Shown here one piece after another: positions 1 to 6,945 of a stretch of 64,000 bases of DNA. Each line of letters opens with the position of its first letter. The stretch's first letter is position 1. The translations under genes were made by a program, and so were the position numbers. Source of the DNA: Micromonospora ureilytica (GTDB lineage: Bacteria > Actinomycetota > Actinomycetes > Mycobacteriales > Micromonosporaceae); the NCBI RefSeq assembly GCF_015751765.1, contig NZ_JADOTX010000001.1:620001-684000 (forward strand), given 5' to 3'. The notes under the pieces were generated by a model. The model worked only from the letters and a program-made list of their open reading frames with translations. It searched no databases and had not been told where the DNA came from.

Positions 1-440
1 GACACACCGATCCCGCCGCGCTCGGCCCGCTACCGGGCAACGTGCTCGCCTACGGTGCCGTACCGCAGTTGGAGGTGCTGGCCCGTGCGGCGCTGTTCAT
101 CACCCACGGCGGGGTGAACAGCGTCAACGAGGCCCTGTACGCCGGCACCCCGATGCTGGTGGTCCCGCAGGGCGCTGACCAACTGCTGGTGGCTTCCCGC
201 ATCGTCGAGCTCGATGCCGGCCTGTCGATCCGCACCGAGGACGTCACGGTGGAGGTTGTGCGGGCCCTCGCCCAGCGTCTGCTCGACGAGCCGCGGTTCC
301 GGGCCGCCGCGAGCACCTTGCAGGTCGCCCAGCGTCAGGCGGGCGGCTACGCGCGTGCCGCTGACGTACTCGAGCACTTCGTGCAGCAGACCGGCTCGGT
401 CGCTCAGCCGGGCTCTGCCGATCTGCCGCCAGCAGGCTGA
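1..440 (+). CDS. Glycosyltransferase, MGT/UGT type, C-terminal part
   Basis: The reading frame is open from base 3 to the stop at 438-440, so the gene begins before the window and only about 145 C-terminal residues are visible. They contain the donor-binding signature of GT1-family glycosyltransferases: ITHGGVNSVNEAL, then YAGTPMLVVPQGADQ, followed by the usual helix that closes the nucleotide-sugar pocket. Family members move a sugar from a UDP- or dTDP-sugar to a small lipophilic acceptor such as a macrolide or sterol. The acceptor cannot be read from this half. The next gene starts 3 bases after the stop, so the two are probably co-transcribed. Family assignment is firm; the substrate is unknown. 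Confidence 0.9.
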   Translation, partial: HTDPAALGPLPGNVLAYGAVPQLEVLARAALFITHGGVNSVNEALYAGTPMLVVPQGADQLLVASRIVELDAGLSIRTEDVTVEVVRALAQRLLDEPRFRAAASTLQVAQRQAGGYARAADVLEHFVQQTGSVAQPGSADLPPAG

Positions 441-443
441 CCG

Positions 444-929
444 ATGTCTCCCATTGTCGCCATCCTGCTGCTGGTCGCCGGGCTGTCCGAGGCCGCCGGG
501 CGTCTCCTGCCGGTGGTGGCACGTCTGTCCGGCGTGTCGCACGTGCGGGTGGTCGGGTTGTTGCTGGCGGGCGCGCTCGTCGACGGCGCGGTGTTCGCGC
601 TCTGGCCGCTGTCCGCCTGGGCCGTTGCCGGTCTGGTGTTGCCCACCGCACCGTCCGACGCACTGGTCTGGACACCAGGCCTGGCTGTTCCGCTCGTGCT
701 TGCCGGGGTCCTTGCGTTCCCGCTGCTCGGGCCACTGCTGCACCTGTTGCTCATGGTGGGAGTGGGGGCCGGCCTCGCCGGTGCTCTCGCCATGGTGGCC
801 GGAATTGACTGGTGGGAGGCCGCCGGCTGCGTGGCGATCGCGGGGGTCGGGCTCGGCGTCTCCGTCGAGGCCGTCCGCCGCCTTGTCGTGAAGCTCAACA
901 CCAGACGAGCACCGGAGCCGGTCGCGTGA
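444..929 (+). CDS. Hypothetical integral membrane protein
   Basis: This 161-residue protein is almost entirely hydrophobic, with about four predicted transmembrane helices (roughly residues 1-25, 34-62, 72-98 and 100-130). It ends in a short basic tail (RRLVVKLNTRR). No catalytic motif is visible and I do not recognise a family. It sits 3 bases after the glycosyltransferase, and its stop overlaps the GTG start of the lipase-like gene (GTGA). The three genes therefore look like one operon, perhaps acting on a membrane lipid or lipophilic glycoside. That role is inferred from context only. Confidence 0.75.
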   Translation: MSPIVAILLLVAGLSEAAGRLLPVVARLSGVSHVRVVGLLLAGALVDGAVFALWPLSAWAVAGLVLPTAPSDALVWTPGLAVPLVLAGVLAFPLLGPLLHLLLMVGVGAGLAGALAMVAGIDWWEAAGCVAIAGVGLGVSVEAVRRLVVKLNTRRAPEPVA

Positions 930-1870
930 TCGGACTGGCACTCCTGCTGCTGCTCGGCGGGCTGGGACTGGTGCTGATCGCCGAGGCCCTGCTCGCCCGG
1001 TACGAGGTGCTGGTCTACGCCGCCGGCTGGCGCACACCCACCATCTCCCGCCCCGAGGGCATGTCCTACGCCAGAGGGGCGGATCCGGACCGCCCTCCGG
1101 ACGCCTACCTGGTCTATCTGGACGGCATCGGGAAGCGCCGTTTCCACGACACCCGCGATGGTGGCCGACTGGTCAAGGCCCTGATCAACCGAGCGCCGGA
1201 GCTCCGGGTGCTGGGCCAGGTGCAGCCCTACTCTCCGCTCGCCGTGCCGCTCGCCGACCGGCCGGTCTGGACCTGGGTGCGCCGCCGCATCGGCCTGCTG
1301 CTGTTCCTGCACAACGTGATGCAGATCTTCGTCGCCGCCGACCGCCGCTACCGTCCCCTGTACAACCGTGCCGTCGGTGCGCAGATCGCCACCGAACTCC
1401 AAGTCGCCGGTTACCGGCCGGACAGCGGCATACCCGTGGTGTTGCTCAGCTACAGCGGTGGCGCCCAGGTCGCCAGCGGTGCGGTGAACGAACTGTGGGC
1501 CCAACTGCGTACCCCGCTCTGGCTGATCACTCTCGGCGGGTTCCACAACGGCGCCAACGACATCACCCATGCTCAGCACCTCTACCAGCTCACCAGTGCC
1601 GGTGACTGGATCGAACGAGTCGGCACCCGGATCTTCCCGCAGCGGTGGCGGCTGTTCCGCTGGAGCGGATGGAACCGGGCCGACCGCGAAGGCAAGATCA
1701 CCGTGCACCGGCTCGACCCTGCCACGCACATCGGTCCCCGCAGCTACATCTCCCCGGACGCCCGCCTGCCTGATGGGCGCAGCCACCTCGACCGGACCAC
1801 CGACACTGTGCTCGCGCTGATCCGGGATCGCCTCAGCCTGGCGGCCGATTCCGACGGCCCGCTGCCCTGA
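926..1870 (+). CDS. Alpha/beta-hydrolase-like membrane-anchored protein
   Basis: The start is placed at the GTG at 926, which overlaps the preceding stop as GTGA and gives a 314-residue protein beginning with a hydrophobic segment (residues 1-20). The frame stays open further upstream, but that part lies inside the previous gene. The middle has VVLLSYSGGAQVASGAV, a nucleophile-elbow-like turn with Ser177 in SYSGG. This resembles lipases and other alpha/beta hydrolases, although the classic GxSxG is altered to SYSGG. The protein is probably anchored in the membrane with its enzyme domain on one face. Hydrolase activity and substrate are unproven. It is the last gene of the three-gene cluster; a convergent FUSC gene ends 4 bases beyond it. 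Confidence 0.75.
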   Translation: MIGLALLLLLGGLGLVLIAEALLARYEVLVYAAGWRTPTISRPEGMSYARGADPDRPPDAYLVYLDGIGKRRFHDTRDGGRLVKALINRAPELRVLGQVQPYSPLAVPLADRPVWTWVRRRIGLLLFLHNVMQIFVAADRRYRPLYNRAVGAQIATELQVAGYRPDSGIPVVLLSYSGGAQVASGAVNELWAQLRTPLWLITLGGFHNGANDITHAQHLYQLTSAGDWIERVGTRIFPQRWRLFRWSGWNRADREGKITVHRLDPATHIGPRSYISPDARLPDGRSHLDRTTDTVLALIRDRLSLAADSDGPLP

Positions 1871-1874
1871 ACGC

Positions 1875-2990
1875 TCACACGTCGGCGTTCAAACCGGCCT
1901 GCTGATTCGCCTCCGTCTGGGGGAGCCCGGAGATCTGGAGCAGTTGACTGACGACAACGCGCAGTTGCGAGACGACGACAGCCCCGGAGGACCCGACACC
2001 CTCGGCGCATGCCTCGTTGATGTCACTGATCACCTGCATCGCTCGCTCCCGCGCGCGGTCCGGCTCCCGTCCGGCCAGGAAGTCACGATGCAGGAGCCTG
2101 AACGCCTGGCCGAAGTGCTCGATCGCCGTGGAGAGGCCGGCCGGTAGCGTCTCCCGGGCATGTAGCGCCGATACCGCCCACTGCACCATCTCGCGGCTGC
2201 TGGTGTAGGCGAGTTCAAGGTGTTCGGCCGCCCGCGCGTACCGACGCATGATGCCCAGCCGTCTCCTCCGCCACGGTGAGAGGATCGCGACTTCGCATGC
2301 TGCGGCGACCACGTCGGCCGTGTTCCGTCGCGCCGCCTCTGCCGCACGCAGTCGCTGTAGGGCATCCTCGGCCTGCCGCACGTCGCGGTGAGCCAGCGCA
2401 TTGGCGATGGCGGTCATCTCCTGGGCGATGGCATCGACTGTCGGACCAGCGGCGCGGTGCACGATCCGCACCGGATTGAGCGGCAGGATCAGCAAGGCCA
2501 CCACGATGGCCACCACTACACCGACCAGGGCGTTCGCCGTCCGGGGCACGGCCAGGTCCGGCCGGTCCGGAGAGACTGTGCCGAGCAGGACGGCGGTGCT
2601 TCCCGCCTGCACCATGACGGCTCCGGTGCCGCGAAAGACGGCTGCCGCCGAAATCGCCAGCGCCACGACGACACCGGTCTGTATTGGTCCCGCCCCGATG
2701 AACCGTATGATCCCGTTTCCGACCAGCACCCCCAGGAACACCCCGGCGAGAAGTTCGAGGGTTCGACGGGCCCGATTACCAATGGCCGCCGCGATGGTGC
2801 CGACCGCGGCGGCGGGTGCGAACAACGGCTGCGGATTGTGCAGCACGTCGCTGGCGACAAACCAGGCCAACCCGGCGGCCACCCCCGCCTGCACCGCGAG
2901 AATGAGGTAGGTGCGAAGCCGTTCGTAGGCCTCCCGGCCCTCGTGCAGCGCACTCTCCGCCGGTCGGGCACCCCGACGTCTGCCGCGCAC
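1875..2990 (-). CDS. FUSC/aromatic-acid-exporter-family membrane protein
   Basis: This 371-residue protein starts at a GTG. Its N-terminal half (about residues 25-175) is a bundle of short hydrophobic helices with LFAPAAAVGTIAAAIGNRARR, the conserved motif region of the fusaric-acid-resistance (FUSC) family, and LELLAGVFLGVLVGN. The C-terminal half is soluble, helical and Arg/Ala-rich. Family members are half-size relatives of AaeB-like exporters and are thought to move aromatic or amphipathic acids out of the cell. The substrate cannot be told. It stands alone, convergent with the lipase-like gene and upstream of a broken hydrolase gene on the same strand. Confidence 0.85.
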   Translation of the reverse strand: MRGRRRGARPAESALHEGREAYERLRTYLILAVQAGVAAGLAWFVASDVLHNPQPLFAPAAAVGTIAAAIGNRARRTLELLAGVFLGVLVGNGIIRFIGAGPIQTGVVVALAISAAAVFRGTGAVMVQAGSTAVLLGTVSPDRPDLAVPRTANALVGVVVAIVVALLILPLNPVRIVHRAAGPTVDAIAQEMTAIANALAHRDVRQAEDALQRLRAAEAARRNTADVVAAACEVAILSPWRRRRLGIMRRYARAAEHLELAYTSSREMVQWAVSALHARETLPAGLSTAIEHFGQAFRLLHRDFLAGREPDRARERAMQVISDINEACAEGVGSSGAVVVSQLRVVVSQLLQISGLPQTEANQQAGLNADV

Positions 2991-3132
2991 CTCTCACCCC
3001 CCACCACCGATCGGCTCTCTGACGATCGTCGTACGGCGGCGAACCTCGGGTGCGAGAGATCCCCAATCTGATGCGGCACCGACGGAAGCCTGCGCATCCG
3101 CGCGCGCAGGAGTATTCGGCCGTCGGAGTGGA

Positions 3133-3791
3133 TCAGCGGGCGTCGAGCAGCTCCAGGACCGCGTCGCGGGCGGCCAGCACGGCTGCCTCGGACTGCGGGC
3201 CGGGGTTGAGGATGTCGAAGGAGTGCTGACCGTCCGGCACCTCGATCACCCGCATCGGCCAGCCCTGCGCGGGTCAGCACCAGCGGCACGCCCGTGCCGG
3301 CGCTGAGCGCTTCGACCGGCAGGATCCGAGCGTCGACCTCCCAGCCGGGGAACGGAATGAGCAGCGGGTACGTCAGTGCGATTCCGCGTAGCCATGGCGG
3401 CGGGACACGGAGCCAGTCGGCCGCGAAGAGGCCGCCGCCGGAGAAGAACCACAGCACCACCCGCTCGGGGTCGACCCGTGTATCGGCGCGGACCTGTTCG
3501 ATCATCGCGGCTATGTCGTCGGCTGCGGCGGGCAGCGCCGACAGCTCGGACACCTGGTAGCTGACCAGCGCGGTGACCACGCCGCTCGCGGCGAGCAGTG
3601 CGCTAGCCGCGGTAGAGCAGCCAGTCGCGGGGATCGGCCGCGTCGGGTGGCAGTGGAGCGCCGTGCACCACCACGACAGCGGGCGCGGGGCCGCTGTGGG
3701 TGGGCAGGTGCAGGTCGACGTCGCCGTGTCGTTCGATCGGCGTGGCCGGGGTGGACAGGACGAAGGGCCGTTGTGCGACGGGCGTCGTCAT
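3133..3791 (-). pseudogene. Alpha/beta-hydrolase (dienelactone-hydrolase-like), frameshifted
   Basis: Three pieces of one hydrolase lie in successive reading frames. The first, starting at the ATG at 3791 (MTTPVAQRPFVL), contains the oxyanion-side VVVVHGAPLPPDAADPRDWLLYRG and stops at about 3603. A second frame carries SALLAASGVVTALVSYQ and the segment ERVVLWFFSGGGLFAADWL, where the nucleophile-elbow serine is in FFSGGG. A third frame supplies the end, MRVIEVPDGQHSFDIL with the catalytic-type histidine, stopping at 3133. Normal family members read straight through these motifs. The region between LVLTRAG and MRVIEV also seems shortened. I read this as a decayed gene unless the two shifts are sequencing errors. 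Confidence 0.75.
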
Positions 3792-3856
3792 GGCCTCGTC
3801 ATATCGATCTTCAACCTGCCCGGCTGCCCCGACCAAGATCTACAGGGGACTGTCAG

Positions 3857-4045
3857 TCAGGCCGGGTCGCCGGGCTTCGCGGTCTCGCCGGCCTGGGCGT
3901 GCCGTTCCAGTAGCCGCTGCCGGATCTCCTCCGGGGTGTACGCGCGCCGACGCCGTTCGGCCCGCGCGATGACCACGCCGGAGGCCGCGACGCCGGCGAG
4001 CCCGGCCAGCCCGAGAACCTTCCACCACCGCATTCGTTGCCGCAT
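3857..4045 (-). CDS. Small membrane protein, unknown function
   Basis: The product is 62 residues. It starts MRQRMRWWKVLGLAG, runs through one hydrophobic helix (about residues 8-28) and ends with a basic and charged cytoplasmic-type stretch (RAERRRRAYTPEEIRQRLLERHAQ). The single-helix layout and charge distribution look like a real small protein, not a chance frame. It is divergent from the NlpC/P60-like gene, whose start lies 19 bases away, so both promoters must overlap. The function is unknown. Confidence 0.65.
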   Translation of the reverse strand: MRQRMRWWKVLGLAGLAGVAASGVVIARAERRRRAYTPEEIRQRLLERHAQAGETAKPGDPA

Positions 4046-4064
4046 CGGCCTAGGCTAGACCCTC

Positions 4065-4817
4065 ATGAGCATCAGCCTGGATGAGGCCGTCGAGTTGACC
4101 CGCACCGGTGACGTGTGGGTTTTCCGGGGTCGTAGCGTGCCGGACCGGGCGATCCAGTTCACCACCAACAGCCCGGTGAACCACGTCGGGATGGCTGTGG
4201 TGTTGGACGACATGCCGCCGCTGATGTGGCACGCGGAGTTGGGCAGGTCGTTGCCGGACCTGTGGTCGGGCACCCACCATCGCGGCGTCCAGCTGCACGA
4301 CCTGCGGGACGCGGTCTGCGTCTGGGCCAACCGATACGGTCAACGGGCCTGGCTGCGGCAGCTCGACCCGCCTGCCGACGGGGAGATGGAGCAGGCGGTG
4401 CTGCGGACGATCGCGCGGTTGGACGGTACGCCGTTCCCGTCGACCGCGCAGTTGGCGTGGCGCTGGGTGCGTGGTCGGGTGCCGGCACTGCCGCGCCCCG
4501 GTCGGCTTCCCGCGCTGCCGCAGCTCGGTCGGCTGTCGGCGCTGGCGCGCCTCGGCCACCCGACCGACCGCGCCAACCAGACCGACCGCGCCAACCCGGT
4601 CGGCTCGGCCCGATCGGCGAGGGAGCGGGACCGGGCACTGGAGACGGCGTACTGCGCCGAGGTGGTGGCGGTGACCTATGAGGCCATGGGGTTGCTGCCG
4701 GCGGGCCGGCGTCCGAACTGGTATGACCCGGGGCGGTTCTGGAGTGGGGACGACCTTGGGCTGGGCGCCGACGCCCGGTTGGGTTCGGAGATCGAGGTGC
4801 GGGTGCCGCCGCGCTGA
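4065..4817 (+). CDS. Permuted NlpC/P60-like (YiiX/YebB-type) protein
   Basis: This 250-residue protein lacks a signal peptide. It has the two blocks of the circularly permuted papain-like NlpC/P60 fold in permuted order. First comes a His block, FTTNSPVNHVGMAVVL (about residues 26-44), and near the C-terminus a Cys block, ETAYCAEVVAVTYEAMGLL (about residues 192-210). Such proteins are predicted peptidases, amidases or acyltransferases. Between the blocks is a low-complexity stretch of repeated LPALP/LGRL units, followed by a short duplicated TDRAN segment, which looks like a lineage-specific insert. The fold assignment comes from motif order only. Confidence 0.65.
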   Translation: MSISLDEAVELTRTGDVWVFRGRSVPDRAIQFTTNSPVNHVGMAVVLDDMPPLMWHAELGRSLPDLWSGTHHRGVQLHDLRDAVCVWANRYGQRAWLRQLDPPADGEMEQAVLRTIARLDGTPFPSTAQLAWRWVRGRVPALPRPGRLPALPQLGRLSALARLGHPTDRANQTDRANPVGSARSARERDRALETAYCAEVVAVTYEAMGLLPAGRRPNWYDPGRFWSGDDLGLGADARLGSEIEVRVPPR

Positions 4818-4848
4818 GGTTTGACCTGGGCGGTGACCGGCAATTGCT

Positions 4849-5244
4849 GTGACCGTGAACGCCTCCACGGATCTTGACACGTTGGCCGACTTCTTCGACC
4901 GGTACGGCGTGGCGTTGACCTCCGGCGATCTGCCGGCCATCGCCGGCTGTTACGCCCTGCCGGGGTTGGTGGTGGCCGACACCTACAGCTTCTCGTTCAC
5001 TACCCCGGCGGCGGTGGCGTTGTCCTTCGTGGGCGCCGCACCTGACTACCAGAGCCGGGAGTTGGTCGCGGCCCACGCCCGGATCGAGGACGTGCAGCAG
5101 GTGTCCGCGCTGTTGACGATGGTGGCGGTGGAGTGGGAGTTCCTGGACAGTCGGGGGCAGGCGGTGCCGGGGGAGCGGTACCGCTACCTGCTGCGTATCT
5201 CGGATGATGGACCACGGATCTGCACGGTCGTCCGGACGGGCTGA
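4849..5244 (+). CDS. NTF2-like / SnoaL-like domain protein
   Basis: The 131-residue protein fits the size and pattern of the NTF2-like superfamily. An N-terminal amphipathic helix (TLADFFDRYGVALTSGDLPAIAGCYALP) is followed by alternating strands ending in YRYLLRISDDGPRICTVVRTG. Members are small cone-shaped proteins that act as isomerases, cyclases or ligand-binding modules. No catalytic residues can be assigned. The start is a GTG 31 bases after the NlpC/P60-like gene, so they may share a transcript. Confidence 0.7.
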   Translation: MTVNASTDLDTLADFFDRYGVALTSGDLPAIAGCYALPGLVVADTYSFSFTTPAAVALSFVGAAPDYQSRELVAAHARIEDVQQVSALLTMVAVEWEFLDSRGQAVPGERYRYLLRISDDGPRICTVVRTG

Positions 5245-5341
5245 CTGACCGGGGCCGGTCGGCCCGATCCGTACCCGCCCGGTTCCCGGCCCGTGCGGCG
5301 CTGGCTACGCTGTCGCGTCGGTGGGGACGAGGGGAGACCTG

Positions 5342-6031
5342 ATGGCGGTGCGGCCGGACGGTGCGGCAGGTTCGCGGGCGGCGCGGGTGTTGGCGTCGAT
5401 GCCGTGGATCGTGGTGCTGCTCGGTGTGTGCGCGCTGGTGGTGCTCCTGGTGATTGCGCTGTTGTCGTTCCGGACCAGGGAGCGGGATGCCGCGCCGCAG
5501 GCCGCGCCTCCGGCGTTCCTGCCGACCGTGCCGGCCGCCGCGTCGGCCACCGGTGGGCCGACCCCGGCCGCTGTGGAGCGACGCTCGGTGTCGCCGCGAC
5601 CGTCGCGCAGCAGTCGGACGCCGTCGCCGCGGGTCACCGTGACCGGCTCGCCGGTCTCGCCGGCTCCGGGGCGGACGAGCGCCCTGATGGCGCCGCCAGT
5701 TCCGGTGGACGACACGGTCAGCGCCGGATACCAGGTCGGTACGAACGGCTGGGACGGGGACGCGGCGGTGCTGTCGATCGCCAACAAGTCGAGTCGGTCG
5801 GTGGACTGGCAGGTGGAGTTGACTCTCGACGACGACACGTGGGCTCTGCGAGTTGTCGATGACTCGGGCGTCTCGGTGCGGGGGCGCGGGCACGGGGAGT
5901 TCGTGTTGCGCGGCACCCGTTCGCTGGGACCGGGCGACTCTCGGACGCTGCGGCTGCGCGTCGGCTGGGGCGAGTCGGCGCAGCGACCCCTGAAGTGCAC
6001 GATCAACGGGGTCGACTGCCGGATCGGTTGA
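5342..6031 (+). CDS. Membrane-anchored protein with C-terminal CBM2-like domain
   Basis: The start is the ATG at 5342, preceded by GGGGAG. The 229-residue product has a short cytoplasmic N-terminus, one transmembrane helix (about residues 20-48, MPWIVVLLGVCALVVLLVIA) and a long Pro/Ala/Ser/Thr-rich linker. The C-terminal domain of about 100 residues begins near SAGYQVGTNGWDGDAAVLSI and ends in a Cys-containing KCTINGVDCRIG. The domain has the strand pattern and flanking residues of family 2 carbohydrate-binding modules, although the aromatic binding-face residues are fewer than usual. It is followed by a paralogue with the same architecture, so the pair arose by duplication. It probably displays a sugar-binding or structural domain on the cell surface. 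Confidence 0.7.
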   Translation: MAVRPDGAAGSRAARVLASMPWIVVLLGVCALVVLLVIALLSFRTRERDAAPQAAPPAFLPTVPAAASATGGPTPAAVERRSVSPRPSRSSRTPSPRVTVTGSPVSPAPGRTSALMAPPVPVDDTVSAGYQVGTNGWDGDAAVLSIANKSSRSVDWQVELTLDDDTWALRVVDDSGVSVRGRGHGEFVLRGTRSLGPGDSRTLRLRVGWGESAQRPLKCTINGVDCRIG

Positions 6032-6142
6032 GCTGGCGCCGGGTCGGTGGTGTCGGTGGTACGGCGGGCGTTGCGCCGTCAAGGCTTTCCGGCTCGGGCC
6101 GCCGATCGCTAGGCTGCGCGGACGGTCCGCTGAAGGAGGTAC

Positions 6143-6835
6143 ATGTCCGGCATGCGCCGTTCTCCGCGCCCGCCACACGGTCCGGTCGCGATCGCATCGT
6201 CGCCCTGGATCGTGGTGGGCGCCGGTGTCGTCGTGATGGTGGTCCTGGTCTTCGTGGCCATGGGCGCGTACCGGGGACGTAGCCCCGTGCCGGAGGGCGC
6301 GCCACCGCCGGCGCTGCCGGTGCCGTCGGCGGTGGTGGCGCCGAGCGTGCCCACGTCGGTGCCGTCTCCGGTGCCGGTGCTGCCGGGGCTGTCCGGGCGT
6401 GCGAGCGGACTGCCGCCGAGCGCCGCGGCCCTGTCGGGTTCACCCTCGGCCGGGCCGACGGTCGGTGCGACCGGGAGGCCGACGCCGGCGCGGTCGCCGA
6501 GCCGGGCGGCGCAGGGGCAGCCGGCGATGAGCGGGCGGTACCGGGTGGTGCAGAGCTTCGACGGCGGTTTCATCGGCGAGGTGGCGATGGTCAACGCGTC
6601 GGCCCGGAGCCGTGGTTGGACTGTGCGGTTGGAGTTCTCCGGTGGGCGGCTGGTGACCGCCTGGGTGGAGGGTGTTCCACAGGGGACGATCCATCAGTCC
6701 GACGACGGTTTCACGTACGTCAGCGGGGTTGAGGTGTCGCCCGGCGGTTCGGTGTCGTTGCGGTTCCACATGGAGCGGGCGTCCAGCACGCCACGTGAGT
6801 GCACGGTGGACGGGGTGCGCTGCGGGGGTTTCTGA
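6143..6835 (+). CDS. Membrane-anchored protein with C-terminal CBM2-like domain (paralogue)
   Basis: An excellent ribosome-binding site (AAGGAGG) stands just before the ATG. The 230-residue product repeats the plan of its upstream neighbour: transmembrane helix at about residues 20-45 (SPWIVVGAGVVVMVVLVFV), a Pro/Val/Ser linker, and a C-terminal domain from SGRYRVVQSFDGGFIGEVAMV to ECTVDGVRCGGF. The end matches the upstream protein's KCTINGVDCRIG, including both cysteines, which could form a disulfide. The GGF.GEV...N pattern is typical of CBM2 modules. It lies just before the amylopullulanase gene, but a promoter-like gap separates them. Confidence 0.72.
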   Translation: MSGMRRSPRPPHGPVAIASSPWIVVGAGVVVMVVLVFVAMGAYRGRSPVPEGAPPPALPVPSAVVAPSVPTSVPSPVPVLPGLSGRASGLPPSAAALSGSPSAGPTVGATGRPTPARSPSRAAQGQPAMSGRYRVVQSFDGGFIGEVAMVNASARSRGWTVRLEFSGGRLVTAWVEGVPQGTIHQSDDGFTYVSGVEVSPGGSVSLRFHMERASSTPRECTVDGVRCGGF

Positions 6836-6873
6836 GCGGCGCTTCCGCAAGGATGCTGCTTTGTTGCGACCAT

Positions 6874-6909
6874 GTTTGCAAGACATTGCAGAATGTTTCG
6901 GCAAGGGTT
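6874..6909 (+). promoter_or_regulatory. Candidate sugar-regulator operator upstream of amylopullulanase
   Basis: Two TTGCA half-sites lie 10 bp apart (from 6876 and 6886), followed by a GGCAAG half-site, about 40-70 bp before the amylopullulanase start. TTGCA/TGCAA half-sites are typical of LacI-family maltose/glucan regulators (MalR/AglR type) in actinomycetes. The low GC of this stretch compared with its surroundings supports a regulatory role. The exact operator boundaries and the regulator are not shown by the sequence. Confidence 0.4.
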
Positions 6910-6945
6910 AGCGTGCGGCCAATCAGCGACCAGAGGAAGGCGTCG

